Shown: positions 17,287 through 27,033, counted from the stretch's first letter. The stretch: 64,000 nt of DNA from CAMDBL01 sp964498125 (GCA_964498125.1 CAZCGE010000142.1:1-64000), one strand, 5' to 3'. Numbers and translations are program-made. The notes: a model not told the origin generated them from the sequence alone.

Positions 17287-18303
17287 GTGGGAGTCGTAGT
17301 CCCCTTCGAAGAACCGCGCGATCCGGCGCACAGCCTGAAACCGCTGTTGGATCTGGTCGCCGAGGACATGGGCGGCGTCAATCGTTTGATCCTCGACAAG
17401 GCGGTGTCCGACGTCGAGCTGATTCCCACCTTGGCCCACCACCTGATCGATTCCGGCGGCAAGCGGTTGCGGCCCATGCTCACCATCGCTGGCGCCAAGC
17501 TCGCGGGCTATACCGGCGATAGCCATGTGCGGCTGGCCGCCGTCGTCGAATTCATGCATACCGCCACGCTGCTGCACGACGACGTGGTCGACGAAAGTGA
17601 CCAGCGGCGCGGCAAGGCGGCGGCGCGCAAGATCTGGGGCAACCAGGCGAGCGTCCTGGTCGGCGATTTCCTGCTCGGCCAGGCCTTCCGCATGATGGTC
17701 GATGTCGGCTCGTTGCCGTGCTTGAAGATCCTCTCCAACGCCGCGGCCGTGATCGCCGAAGGCGAGGTGATGCAGCTCGCCGCCGCCAAGAACATGGCGA
17801 CCACCGAGGACGAATACCTGGCCATCATCAACGCCAAGACCGCGGCACTGTTCTCGGCGGCCGGCGAGGTCGGCGCGGCGATCGCCGGTCGTCCGCACGA
17901 GGAGCAAGCGGCGCTCAAGGCCTATGGCCGCAATCTCGGCATCGCCTTCCAGCTGGTCGATGACGCACTCGACTATGCCGGCGACAGCACCCGCCTCGGC
18001 AAGTCCGTCGGCGATGATTTCCGCGAGGGCAAGATCACGCTGCCGGTCATTCTGTCATACCGTCGCGGCAAGACCGAGGAACGTGAGTTCTGGCGGCGCA
18101 CGCTGGTCGACGGCGAGATCGGCGATACCGACCTGGTGCACGCGGTCAGCCTGATGCGACGCCACAAGGCCATCGAGGCGACGCTGGAGCGGGCGCGCAC
18201 CTATGGCTCGATTGCCAGCGACGCCTTGGCGATTTTCCCCGACAGCCGGCCAAAGCAAGCCCTGCTCGACGCCGTCATCTTCTGCATCAGCCGCGCGCAT
18301 TGA
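17287..18303 (+). CDS. Polyprenyl (octa-/decaprenyl) diphosphate synthase
   Basis: A trans-prenyltransferase that lengthens farnesyl or geranylgeranyl diphosphate with isopentenyl units to make the ubiquinone side chain. The 338 residues carry the substrate-binding GGKRLRPML, the first Asp-rich motif LLHDDVVDESDQRRG (about 96-110) and the second FQLVDDALDYAGD (about 224). An upstream in-frame ATG (17194) would add 31 residues with no family similarity. Chain length cannot be read reliably, though such single-copy proteobacterial enzymes usually make C40 or C50. The neighbouring DUF2007/methyltransferase pair is divergent. Confidence 0.93.
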   Translation: MGVVVPFEEPRDPAHSLKPLLDLVAEDMGGVNRLILDKAVSDVELIPTLAHHLIDSGGKRLRPMLTIAGAKLAGYTGDSHVRLAAVVEFMHTATLLHDDVVDESDQRRGKAAARKIWGNQASVLVGDFLLGQAFRMMVDVGSLPCLKILSNAAAVIAEGEVMQLAAAKNMATTEDEYLAIINAKTAALFSAAGEVGAAIAGRPHEEQAALKAYGRNLGIAFQLVDDALDYAGDSTRLGKSVGDDFREGKITLPVILSYRRGKTEEREFWRRTLVDGEIGDTDLVHAVSLMRRHKAIEATLERARTYGSIASDALAIFPDSRPKQALLDAVIFCISRAH

Positions 18304-18414
18304 AGGAGCGGGTTGATGGGCGAGCGTGCCGGATGGGATCAAATTTTTTGGAGTAATAACCTAACAGAAGCCCGGGCCATTTCACATTCGGCACGCTGAA
18401 CTATAGAGCACCGG

Positions 18415-18504
18415 CTAAGGCTTGAGCACGCGGGGCAAGACCCACAAAGCCACGGCCGCACCCAGCGCAACGCACCCGAGCCCCACGCTTGTGGTGCCAA
18501 CATG
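18415..18504 (-). pseudogene. Possible C-terminal remnant of a membrane protein
   Basis: Read on minus, 18504-18415 encodes HVGTTSVGLGCVALGAAVALWVLPRVLKP and then TAG. This is a clean hydrophobic helix followed by a basic tail, as at the end of a transporter or small membrane protein. Upstream the frame meets a stop at once, exactly where the GGGGACAGCCACC repeat begins (18507). The simplest reading is a gene whose front was replaced by the repeat element. The stretch is short, so chance cannot be excluded. Confidence 0.3.
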
Positions 18505-18506
18505 CT

Positions 18507-18710
18507 AAATTGGGGACAGCCACCTTTTTTGGTGCGCTGCCAACCCTGCTGCGGCACGCGTGACCGCTTCGCCACGTTTCCCGCCTGTTTCTCGCGTCCG
18601 ATCAGCAGGTCGTTGCCGATCCTGGCCCTGGCTACCCGAATTGCCTCCGGAGAAGAGCGCCGCGAGGCGACAGTCGGCCGAGGCGCGGAAAATGGTGGCT
18701 GTCCCCAATT
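18507..18710. repeat. 204-bp element bounded by inverted GGGGACAGCCACC arms
   Basis: The left arm AATTGGGGACAGCCACC begins at about 18508 and its complement GGTGGCTGTCCCCAATT ends at about 18710. The interior has no clear gene. The same arms recur at 25134-25203, 25573-25595 and 26948-27025, beside a truncated REP-associated transposase. This copy is probably a decayed or non-autonomous relative. It fills most of the 711-nt gap between the polyprenyl synthase gene and dctP; the rest (18711-19000) shows a TTGACA at 18836 with no good -10 partner. Confidence 0.75.
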
Positions 18711-19014
18711 CCAATTCTTGCGGTGAACTGATTGTCGTCGATCCGCGTTCGGCTTGCGCTCGGCAACTCGCATCTTGCCGGCGCGGCATGATTTGGGTCG
18801 CATGTTGGTGCTTGCGACATTCCCATAACAAACTTTTGACAGTGCTGCGGCACCATGCCACGTTGTGGGCAATGGGGCGCAACGCAGTCCGTCACAACGC
18901 TTTCAAGTATAAATAAGAAACGCGCGTCGCCCCACCGATCGTGCCGTCGCCAAGCTGCATCGGGCCTTCCGGCTCCGAGCCGCGCCGGACGGCTTTTTTT
19001 GGGAGGAATGCCGC

Positions 19015-20103
19015 ATGTCGAAACGTCTGCTGAAGCTAGGGCTCATGGCCGTATCCGCCTCGAGCCTCGCCGTGGTGAGCTTGACCGCGATATCGACGAC
19101 CGCCAGCGCCCAGGACAAAGTCCGCTGGAAGATGCAGAGCGCCTTCGGCAGCGCGCTGCCGCACCTTGGCACTTCAGGTGTTCGCTTCAGCAAGGACATC
19201 GAGCGCTTGTCCGGCGGCAAGTTCGAGGTGAAGTTCTTCGAGCCCGGCGCGCTGATCCCACCGCTCGAGTGCTTCGATGCGGTCGGCAAGGGATCGATTG
19301 AATCGTGCTGGACCACGCCCGGCTACGACACCGGCAAGTATCCCGCATTGGCCTTTTTCACGACGGTGCCGTTCGGCCCCACCTTCGGCGAGTTCATGGC
19401 CTGGAAGTGGCTCGGCGGCGGCAACAAGATGCGTGACGAGATCTATGCGAAGCACGGCATGGTCGCGCGCGACGTGTTCTGCATCGGCCCGGAGACTTCC
19501 GGCTGGTTCCGCAAGGAGGTCAAGTCGGTCGACGAGCTGAAGGGCATGAAGATGCGCTTCTTCGGCCTCGGCGCCCAGGTGATGGCCAAGCTTGGCGTAT
19601 CGGTGCAGCTGCTGGCGGCGGCTGACATCTATCCCGCGCTCGAGCGTGGCGTGATCGACGCCACCGAATTCTCGATGCCGGCCATGGATGTCAAGCTCGG
19701 CTTCCATCAGATCGCCAAATTCAACTATTTCCCGGGCTGGCACCAGCAGGTCTCCTGCAGCCATTTGCTGATGAACAAGGCGGAGTGGGACAAGCTGCCC
19801 GACCCCTTCAAGGCGATGATCGAGATTGCCGGGCAGGCTCAGGTGGCGTTCACCTTGGCCGAGTCCGAGGCCATGCAGTTCGACGTCATGGCCGAGATGC
19901 GCGACAAGCACAAGGTGCAGGTCAAGCGCTGGAGCGATTCCGACCTGGCGGTCTTCGAGAAGGCATGGCTCGAAGTGCTCAAGGAAGAGTCGACCAAGGA
20001 TGAGACCTTCAAGAAAGTCGCGGATCACTACCTCGACTTCCGCAAGAAGTACGCTATCTGGGGCGATTCGCAGCTGATGAAGGCAACTTACCAGAAGGAC
20101 TAA
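19015..20103 (+). CDS. dctP: TRAP transporter periplasmic solute-binding protein (DctP family)
   Basis: The periplasmic receptor of a tripartite ATP-independent transporter that delivers an organic acid to the DctQM permease. The 362 residues have a Sec signal (about 1-30, ending TTASAQ), the DctP hallmark VKSVDELKGMKMRFFGLGAQVMAKLGVSVQLL with its substrate-carboxylate Arg, and ALERGVIDATEFSMPAMDVKLGFHQIAKFNYFPGWHQ. The last stretch resembles TakP-type receptors for 2-oxo acids, a tentative assignment. A strong GGGAGGA site precedes the ATG. A hairpin (20131-20164) separates it from dctQ. Confidence 0.9.
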   Translation: MSKRLLKLGLMAVSASSLAVVSLTAISTTASAQDKVRWKMQSAFGSALPHLGTSGVRFSKDIERLSGGKFEVKFFEPGALIPPLECFDAVGKGSIESCWTTPGYDTGKYPALAFFTTVPFGPTFGEFMAWKWLGGGNKMRDEIYAKHGMVARDVFCIGPETSGWFRKEVKSVDELKGMKMRFFGLGAQVMAKLGVSVQLLAAADIYPALERGVIDATEFSMPAMDVKLGFHQIAKFNYFPGWHQQVSCSHLLMNKAEWDKLPDPFKAMIEIAGQAQVAFTLAESEAMQFDVMAEMRDKHKVQVKRWSDSDLAVFEKAWLEVLKEESTKDETFKKVADHYLDFRKKYAIWGDSQLMKATYQKD

Positions 20104-20130
20104 CCTACCAGAAGGAGCAGTCCCGTTCAG

Positions 20131-20164
20131 CGCGCGCCGGCGACGGATGGTCGGCCGGCGCGCG
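20131..20164 (+). promoter_or_regulatory. Hairpin between dctP and dctQ
   Basis: CGCGCGCCGGC (20131-20141) pairs exactly with GCCGGCGCGCG (20154-20164) around a 12-nt loop. No U-tract follows, so it is not a classical terminator. Hairpins at this place in transporter operons often protect the binding-protein message or dampen read-through, which would give more receptor than permease. That role is inferred. Confidence 0.55.
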
Positions 20165-20284
20165 AGACAACCAGGCGGCGCAATAGCTTTGCCGTTGTTT
20201 GCGCCCCACACATCATCCGGCGCTCGCAGGCAGCGGTGGTGGTGTTGGGCGACAGGGTGCCGCAAGGGCCGCTAGCTGCTCGGG

Positions 20285-20857
20285 ATGGACAACAAAATGA
20301 GCGCCTTGTTGAAGCTGTCGGAGGGTCTGCGCCGGCTGCTCGAAGGGATTGCCCTGGTAGCAGGGTGGCTGCTGGTCATCATGGCCTGCGTGACGACGTT
20401 CGACGTGGTCGCGCGCAAGTTAGGCCTGCAACTGCCCTACACCAAGCTGCAGGAGCTGGAATGGCACTTCCACGCGGCGGTCTTCTCGCTGTGGATGGGC
20501 TACTGCTATACGATCAATGCCCACCCGCGCGTCGACAGCTTCACCGAAAACCTGTCGCACCGTGGCCGGGCGTGGATCGAACTCCTTGGCTGCTCGATCC
20601 TGGCGCTTCCCTATGTTGCGCTCGTCGCCTACTACAGCATCGATTTCGTCCTATTGTCGTACAGCCTTGCCGAGAAGTCCGACAGCACCGTGGGCTTGAC
20701 CCATCGCTGGATCATCAAGTTTATCTACGCCTTTGGCCTGTGGTTGGTGGTGCTCGGCATCGTCAGTGTGCTGCTGCGCGTCATCGTCTTCCTGTTCAGT
20801 GGCAAATCGGAAGCTGAAGTGAATTTGCAGATCGGCCATGTCGTCACGGACGTCTAG
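20285..20857 (+). CDS. dctQ: TRAP transporter small permease subunit (DctQ family)
   Basis: A 190-residue integral membrane protein with four predicted helices, including LLEGIALVAGWLLVIMACVTTFDVVARKLG and FIYAFGLWLVVLGIVSVLLRVIVFLF. The DctQ signature ELEWHFHAAVFSLWMGYCYTINAHPRVDSF is present. It sits between the receptor gene and the large permease gene, 21 nt before dctM, and should assemble with DctM. Confidence 0.9.
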   Translation: MDNKMSALLKLSEGLRRLLEGIALVAGWLLVIMACVTTFDVVARKLGLQLPYTKLQELEWHFHAAVFSLWMGYCYTINAHPRVDSFTENLSHRGRAWIELLGCSILALPYVALVAYYSIDFVLLSYSLAEKSDSTVGLTHRWIIKFIYAFGLWLVVLGIVSVLLRVIVFLFSGKSEAEVNLQIGHVVTDV

Positions 20858-20878
20858 TCCGAACCGAGGGTAATAACC

Positions 20879-22261
20879 GTGCTGGATTGGCTGGTCGACA
20901 ACCTCGCCCTGATCATGTTCGTGTCGATGTTTTTCTTCATCTTCGTCGGCTATCCCGTGGCGTTCATCATGGGCGGCCTGTCGCTGGTTTTCGCCCTGCT
21001 GGGGGCGTGGGCTGGGACATTCAAACTGGTCGGCATCTCGGACGTCGTGCTGCGCATGTGGGCGGGCGTCGCCGCCGACCCCGTGCTGGCGTCGATCCCG
21101 ATGTTCATCTTCATGGGCGCGATCCTGGAGCGATCGGGCTCGGCCAAGGACATGCTGGACGCAACCGTGGTGCTGCTGCGGCGGTGCCCGGGCGCGCTGG
21201 CGGTCTCCGTCATGGTGATGGGCACGATCCTGGCCGCGCCGATCGGCGTGGTCGGCGCGGCCGTGATCACGCTGTCGGTGATCGCTTTGCCGCAGATGCT
21301 GGCTGCGGGCTACGACAAGCGGCTCGCCATCGGCACGATCGCCTCGGCCGGCACGCTCGGCATCCTCATTCCCCCGGCCATCATGCTGGTGGTGATGGCG
21401 GAGATGCTGGCGACCTCGGCGGGCAACCTGTTTCTCGCCGCCATCATGCCGGGCTTCCTGCTGTCCGGCCTTTACTTGGTTTACATCATAGCGGTCGCCA
21501 TTCTGGTGCCCGGCGCAACGCCCAAGCTGCCGCCGGACTACGGGCCGCAGTCGCGTGGCGAGTTCTGGCACGCGCTGTGGCGCGGCCTGTTCCCGATGAC
21601 GACGCTGCTGGTGGTCGTGCTGGGGTCGATCTTCGCCGGCTGGGCGACGCCGACGGAGAGCGGCGCCGTCGGCGTGCTCGGCTCGATGTTCATCGCCGCG
21701 CTGAACAGGCGGTGTACGATCCGAATGCTGAACGAGGCGATCTTTTCCTCCTGCCGCGCCAACGGCCTGGTGTTCATGATCTTCCTCGGCGCGACCGGGT
21801 TCTCCTACGTGTTCCGCGTGCTCGGCGGCGACGACCTCATGATCTCGACGCTGGCATACTTCGGCATCGACACCAAGTGGGAGATGCTCGCCTTCATCAT
21901 GGTGCTGGTCTTCCTGCTCGGCTTCCCGTTCGAGTGGATCGAGATCTGCCTGATCGTCCTGCCGGTGTTCGGGCCGATCCTGTTGAAGTTCGACTTCTCC
22001 GACCATATCGGCAACAACGCCGCGCTGATGACCTGGTTCGGCACGCTGGTGGCGGTCAACCTGCAGACCGCGTTCATGACGCCGCCTTTCGGGGCGACCC
22101 TGTTCTACATGAAAGGCACCGTCCCGCCGGGTGTGAAGATGAGCGATGTGTTCGCGGCGATGTATCCGTTCGTCGGCCTGCAGGTGCTCGGTTTGATGCT
22201 GTGCATCTACTTTCCAAGCATCAGCCTGTGGTTGCCAAGGTTGGCCGGCTTCCTGGATTAG
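20879..22261 (+). CDS. dctM: TRAP transporter large permease subunit (DctM family)
   Basis: A 460-residue polytopic protein of the ion-transporter superfamily that carries out sodium-driven solute uptake. Family stretches include SIPMFIFMGAILERSGSAKDMLDA, GTLGILIPPAIMLVVMAEMLATSAGNLFLAAIMPG, GWATPTESGAVGVLGSMFIA and PFGATLFYMKG. It is complete and in normal order. Its stop is followed within 20 nt by a duplicated piece of the pyrG 3' end from the opposite strand. Confidence 0.93.
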   Translation: MLDWLVDNLALIMFVSMFFFIFVGYPVAFIMGGLSLVFALLGAWAGTFKLVGISDVVLRMWAGVAADPVLASIPMFIFMGAILERSGSAKDMLDATVVLLRRCPGALAVSVMVMGTILAAPIGVVGAAVITLSVIALPQMLAAGYDKRLAIGTIASAGTLGILIPPAIMLVVMAEMLATSAGNLFLAAIMPGFLLSGLYLVYIIAVAILVPGATPKLPPDYGPQSRGEFWHALWRGLFPMTTLLVVVLGSIFAGWATPTESGAVGVLGSMFIAALNRRCTIRMLNEAIFSSCRANGLVFMIFLGATGFSYVFRVLGGDDLMISTLAYFGIDTKWEMLAFIMVLVFLLGFPFEWIEICLIVLPVFGPILLKFDFSDHIGNNAALMTWFGTLVAVNLQTAFMTPPFGATLFYMKGTVPPGVKMSDVFAAMYPFVGLQVLGLMLCIYFPSISLWLPRLAGFLD

Positions 22262-22280
22262 CCACCCGCAGGTGCCGCCT

Positions 22281-22342
22281 ACACCAGCCGGCTCTGCTCG
22301 ATGGCCGCGGCGATGAAGCTGGCAAGCAGGGGATGCGGCTCA
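22281..22342 (-). repeat. Duplicated 3' end of pyrG
   Basis: About 62 bases match the end of the real pyrG gene at 22743-22804 with only a few differences. It encodes the same C-terminal residues SRLV, here followed by TAG. The match ends abruptly on both sides. The two copies bracket about 400 bases that contain a small membrane protein gene. The pattern resembles an insertion that used the pyrG 3' end and left a second copy. Confidence 0.8.
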
Positions 22343-22402
22343 AGCGCCGCGCGATAGGCGGTGCCGGTAGCCTATCCGTGTTTTGCGGGCACTCGGCAAC
22401 TC

Positions 22403-22615
22403 TCACTTTGCACGCAAGGCTCGTTCCGCGAGCAACTTGGCATTGGCGACGCTCGCCTCTTGCTGCCACGCAAAAGCCATTGCGACCAACAGCACAATCG
22501 CGATGGTCGCCACGTATCGTGATTTTGGCTCTGTGTCTTGCCAAAACAGATATGCCACGGCGACAACAGCAAATCCGACGACGGCATAAAACGATGTAGC
22601 CAGCGGGAATTCCAT
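22403..22615 (-). CDS. Small two-helix membrane protein, unknown
   Basis: A 70-residue protein with two hydrophobic segments (ATSFYAVVGFAVVAVAYLFW and YVATIAIVLLVAMAFAW) joined by a polar QDTEPKSR loop, then an amphipathic tail rich in Ala and Glu. The even composition and clear topology suggest a real gene, though I recognise no family. It lies inside the short segment bracketed by the duplicated pyrG ends and is somewhat AT-richer than its neighbours, which fits acquired DNA. Confidence 0.5.
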   Translation of the reverse strand: MEFPLATSFYAVVGFAVVAVAYLFWQDTEPKSRYVATIAIVLLVAMAFAWQQEASVANAKLLAERALRAK

Positions 22616-22740
22616 GCAAGCACCCTGCTATTGGACAAATCTACTCGAGCGTGTGGTGGCGCCAACACGTGAGGCGGACGCACGGACCAAAGGCTATCGT
22701 TTCCCCACAGAGGCGGCAATGGCCAAATCAGACGGCCAAA

Positions 22741-24369
<1,629 letters not shown>

Positions 24370-24433
24370 GGGCTTTGATCTTAACCACGGACGCGGCCGA
24401 TTCGAAGAGGTTTTTTGGCCGCGTGCACAGGGG

Positions 24434-24458
24434 GGTGTCTGACATCCTGTCAGACACC
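24434..24458. repeat. GGTGTCTGAC palindrome, intergenic copy
   Basis: GGTGTCTGAC (24434-24443) and GTCAGACACC (24449-24458) pair around a 5-nt loop. The same hairpin, also with a 5-nt loop, lies inside birA at 39186-39214, and a decayed copy is at 62089-62121. It stands just upstream of pyrG. Confidence 0.85.
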
Positions 24459-24575
24459 GTTGCGCCCGCGGTGCGACCTGGGCGCGTTCCACCCACGCCA
24501 GGCGACCTTGGGCCTGATGCTGTCGGGGGGGGCCAGAGCTCCAGTGTCTGTGCTCTCGCATCCAGGCCGACCGTC

Positions 24576-24751
24576 GTAGGTTGGGTCAAGCCCCGCTTCT
24601 TCAGCGGGGCGCGATCCAACAGCAACATGTGCGAAGCTCTGTGTTGGCCGGCGTTGGCAAAATATGGTGACGAGGAAGTATATACGGAGCGCTTCGCGCG
24701 CTCTTTTCCGTTGGTTCGCGCCGCGCTCCGCGCTTGCTTGACCCAACCTAC
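24576..24751. repeat. Inverted GTAGGTTGGGT repeat module
   Basis: GTAGGTTGGGTCAAG (24576-24590) is exactly complementary to CTTGACCCAACCTAC (24737-24751), with 146 nt between. A related module with the same GTAGGTTGGGT core lies between nuoJ and nuoK. With the adjacent repeats it fills the 489-nt gap 24370-24858, where I see no gene. Confidence 0.8.
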
Positions 24752-24757
24752 GTGGCC

Positions 24758-24782
24758 GCGCTGCGGGCTATTGCACCCTACG
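24758..24782. repeat. 25-bp direct repeat shared with 62251-62275
   Basis: These 25 bases, containing GGGCTATTGCACCCTACG, are identical to 62251-62275 about 37 kb away. The distant copy pairs with an inverted partner; this one lies beside the GTAGGTTGGGT module. Confidence 0.85.
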
Positions 24783-24858
24783 CAGATTTGTTGCGAAGAA
24801 CACCGCTACCGGGATAGCAGTAGGGGTCCGGCTCGGCCTGGTACATGGTCGGCCAGCA

Positions 24859-25083
24859 TCATTTCTTGCCGTACTTTTGCGAAAGCACCGCGCGTCGCTT
24901 CTCGGGAGTCGCTCCACCGAGACGCCGCAGGTCGGCCTCGAGGCCCCCCGACACGACGATGCCTTCGACCTCGGAGACTTTACCGAACGCCTCGCGCCCG
25001 AGGACGAACTGACCAGACTTCGAGTCGCGCTTGACCTGGCGGCCAGCGCTTGCGGCCTTGCCAGGTGTCTTGCTCTTTGCCAT
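24859..25083 (-). CDS. Small basic protein, unknown
   Basis: A 74-residue protein, Lys/Arg-rich at both ends (MAKSKTPGKAASAGRQVKRDSKSGQF ... PEKRRAVLSQKYGKK), with a central FVLGREAFGKVSEVEGI stretch. It has no membrane segment or signal. The balanced composition and Met-Ala-Lys start suggest it is real. The VLGREAFGKVSEVEGI pattern is reminiscent of small antitoxin-like proteins, but no partner toxin is seen nearby and I make no functional claim. Confidence 0.5.
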   Translation of the reverse strand: MAKSKTPGKAASAGRQVKRDSKSGQFVLGREAFGKVSEVEGIVVSGGLEADLRRLGGATPEKRRAVLSQKYGKK

Positions 25084-25133
25084 GCGAGAAGCTTACCACG
25101 GGCGAGCCGATCGCGCGTATGGCCAATAATTAC

Positions 25134-25203
25134 GGACAGCCACCATTTTTCACCCCTATCGCCTTCGAGCTGCGCGCGAGCGCTGGCGAAATCGGTGGCT
25201 GTC
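25134..25203. repeat. GGACAGCCACC REP-like palindrome
   Basis: GGACAGCCACCATTTTT (25134-25150) faces ATCGGTGGCTGTC (25191-25203) around about 40 nt with GAGCTGCGCG. A near copy is at 26948-27025. It lies directly at the truncated 3' end of the RAYT transposase remnant, as a REP would beside its transposase. Confidence 0.85.
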
Positions 25204-25213
25204 GCTATTTTGC

Positions 25214-25510
25214 CTAGAGATGCCCTTTCCAAGCATTGCGCCGGTTGACGAGCCAGGTGGTGCGTTGATGTGCGGGGGACAACGCATCCGACAGGCCATC
25301 GGTCGTCTCTGGAACGAGTATGAGATGCACATGATTGGGCATGAGGCACCACGCGAGGGCGCGCACATTGGCGCTTCGACATCCCTCGGCGATCAACTCG
25401 ACGTAGCGTGCATAATCGGCCTCCCCGAAGAACGTCTGCTGTCGCCGGTTGCCACGCTGCGTGACGTGGTGGGCCACTCCTGGGACAACGATGCGGGCAG
25501 TGCGCGGCAT
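25214..25510 (-). pseudogene. Truncated REP-associated tyrosine transposase (RAYT, Y1/HUH family)
   Basis: The 98 residues start at ATG 25510 with MPRTARIVVPGVAHHVTQRGNRRQQTFF. They contain the HUH metal-binding pair in LAWCLMPNHVHLILVPE and break off at NRRNAWKGHL, just before the expected WQGRF. The C-terminal half, with the catalytic Tyr, is missing. The break joins directly to a GACAGCCACC palindrome, and the matching arm GGTGGCTGTCC lies upstream of the start (25573-25595). RAYTs are single-copy relatives of IS200/IS605 transposases thought to spread REP sequences. This one should be inactive, so any mobilisation would need a complete homologue elsewhere. Confidence 0.85.
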
Positions 25511-25572
25511 GGAGTTGGTGATGGCACACAGAAAGTTCCAGGTCAAGAACAAAATAAGAACATTGCGCTTCG

Positions 25573-25595
25573 AAATGGTGGCTGTCCCCAATTCC
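25573..25595. repeat. Single GGTGGCTGTCC arm upstream of the RAYT remnant
   Basis: AAATGGTGGCTGTCCCCAAT begins at 25573 and is the complement of the arm at 25134. Together they bracket the RAYT remnant. The 277 nt between the RAYT start (25510) and the next gene hold nothing else I recognise. Confidence 0.8.
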
Positions 25596-25787
25596 TCCAC
25601 ATCCGGTGGGATTTTGGCGCCAAAGTGATGGAGCAGCCGGAATCGATCGAAGCCCCTCGTCAATTCCACATCCGGTCGACGAGACGCAAAAGGCTCAGCG
25701 TGTGCCCGCTAACGTCCCGGCTCAGCGGCGGCGTGAAGCGCTGTCCGCTGCAACCGGTTGTTAGGCCGTATTCTCGAAGATTGCGTT

Positions 25788-26075
25788 CTATTGGCGTTCG
25801 TAAACCCGGACCTCTGGTTCCGCCAAGAGGTAGGGCTTCAACTCTCTCACGACATCGTTGCCGAACAGCGCGCTCTTCAGGTAGCTTTCTGCTGAGGCTC
25901 GTGAATCGAATCCGTGAAGCACCTGTACATCCTCTTCACGTAGGAGGAGCTCCTTGGATTCCGCGCCGGAAATCGTCGCGAGAAACGGGTGTTTGTACTT
26001 CGAGTAAACTGCACCGGCCTTCACGCGATCCTTCGCGGGCACCTTCATCGTGATCTCGAGATATGCTTTGTTCAT
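25788..26075 (-). CDS. Small unknown protein (possible ferredoxin-like fold)
   Basis: A 95-residue cytoplasmic protein beginning MNKAYLEITMKVPAKDRVKAGAVYSKYKHPFL and ending PEVRVYERQ. The alternating strands and helices, with a central FDSRASAESYL stretch, resemble dimeric ferredoxin-like proteins such as the ABM/dabb group, which is only an impression. AGGAG lies about 8 nt before ATG 26075; the frame continues upstream but this site fixes the start. The region is distinctly AT-richer than the flanking housekeeping genes. Confidence 0.6.
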   Translation of the reverse strand: MNKAYLEITMKVPAKDRVKAGAVYSKYKHPFLATISGAESKELLLREEDVQVLHGFDSRASAESYLKSALFGNDVVRELKPYLLAEPEVRVYERQ

Positions 26076-26197
26076 CTTGGTCTCCTGCCAGTTCGCGCGG
26101 AATCGCCGCGCCGAAGCTCCCGCAATGGGAGTGTGCCTACAATCTGACAGGTCGAACCGAACTTCGCTGTTCTCTAAATAACAGTGCCGCAGCATAT

Positions 26198-26878
26198 TCA
26201 AGAATCGATCAGCTTCTCGATATCTTCGATCCGGCGAACGCAGACATATTCGCGATTGTATCCGAGCACTCCCTTGTCACGGAGTTTGTTGAGGATCGTA
26301 CTCACAACCGGTCTACTCGCTCCCACGAGGTCGGCCAACTCCTGTTGTGTGAGGCGAAGGTGTTGTCCGAAGCCATGATCGCAGCGAGTGGCGAACCCTC
26401 CTGACAACTCGCGGAAAGTCTCGGCTAGCCGTGCCTCGGTTCGTTTGAAGGCGAAGCTTTCGAGCCTGCGTTCCATCTGGCGCTGGCGCAGCGCGAGAAG
26501 CGAGACAAATTCCCAGGCGACTGCGGGATAGTGCAGCAACAGGCGCCGCAACTCGTCGATCGGCGCTCGCCATATGGAAACAGCTCCCTTCGCCCTCGCC
26601 GTGTCTTCGGCTGCAGTGGCGCCACTCAGAGCGGGGCCGAAGAAGTCCCCCGCACCCAACGCCGCCGTGGTGAGAGTCGCGCCGTCATAGCTGACCCTCG
26701 CGATGGTCACCTGACCATCGAGCACGCAAAACACAGTTCGCCCGGGCTCGCCTTGCCGGTAGATCGTGCCGCGGTGCCGAATCGCCACAATCCGAGCCGT
26801 CGGACAGTCGCGACGGAGGTCTTCTGGTGGAATTCCTGCCAGAAGCGGGCACCCCTTCAGCTCATTCGGCTTGTTCAT
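26198..26878 (-). CDS. Crp/Fnr-family transcriptional regulator
   Basis: A 226-residue regulator. The N-terminal cyclic-nucleotide-binding fold (about 10-125) includes GTIYRQGEPGRTVFCVLDGQVTIARVS. A dimer helix follows, then a C-terminal Crp-type helix-turn-helix, LRLTQQELADLVGASRPVVSTILNKLRDKGVL (about 175-206). It lacks an FNR-type set of N-terminal cysteines and the Arg/Ser pair of a clear cAMP phosphate-binding cassette, so the ligand is unknown. It sits about 120 nt upstream of the small 95-residue gene on the same strand, which may be a target or partner. Confidence 0.88.
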   Translation of the reverse strand: MNKPNELKGCPLLAGIPPEDLRRDCPTARIVAIRHRGTIYRQGEPGRTVFCVLDGQVTIARVSYDGATLTTAALGAGDFFGPALSGATAAEDTARAKGAVSIWRAPIDELRRLLLHYPAVAWEFVSLLALRQRQMERRLESFAFKRTEARLAETFRELSGGFATRCDHGFGQHLRLTQQELADLVGASRPVVSTILNKLRDKGVLGYNREYVCVRRIEDIEKLIDS

Positions 26879-26947
26879 TGGGCTTGCCGATTTTCCCTCA
26901 TGTTCTCCGTTTCGATTGGCGGCCTAACGGAGTGCCGGCCAAATTAG

Positions 26948-27025
26948 GGACAGCCACCATTTTTCGCCCCAATCGCCTCCGAGCTGCGCGTGGGCTCGAG
27001 CGCTGACGAAATCGGTGGTTGTCCC
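26948..27025. repeat. GGACAGCCACC REP-like palindrome, second complete copy
   Basis: GGGACAGCCACCATTTTTCG begins at 26948 and pairs with AATCGGTGGTTGTCCC ending at about 27025. The interior shares GAGCTGCGCG with the copy at 25134-25203. It lies between the Crp/Fnr gene and secG, 9 nt from the secG stop. Confidence 0.85.
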
Positions 27026-27033
27026 TATTTTCC

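Noticed and set aside
20651..22006. A 451-codon open frame on minus, opposite dctM
   Set aside because: Its translation is full of His, Asp and Gln and lies wholly within the dctQ and dctM genes.
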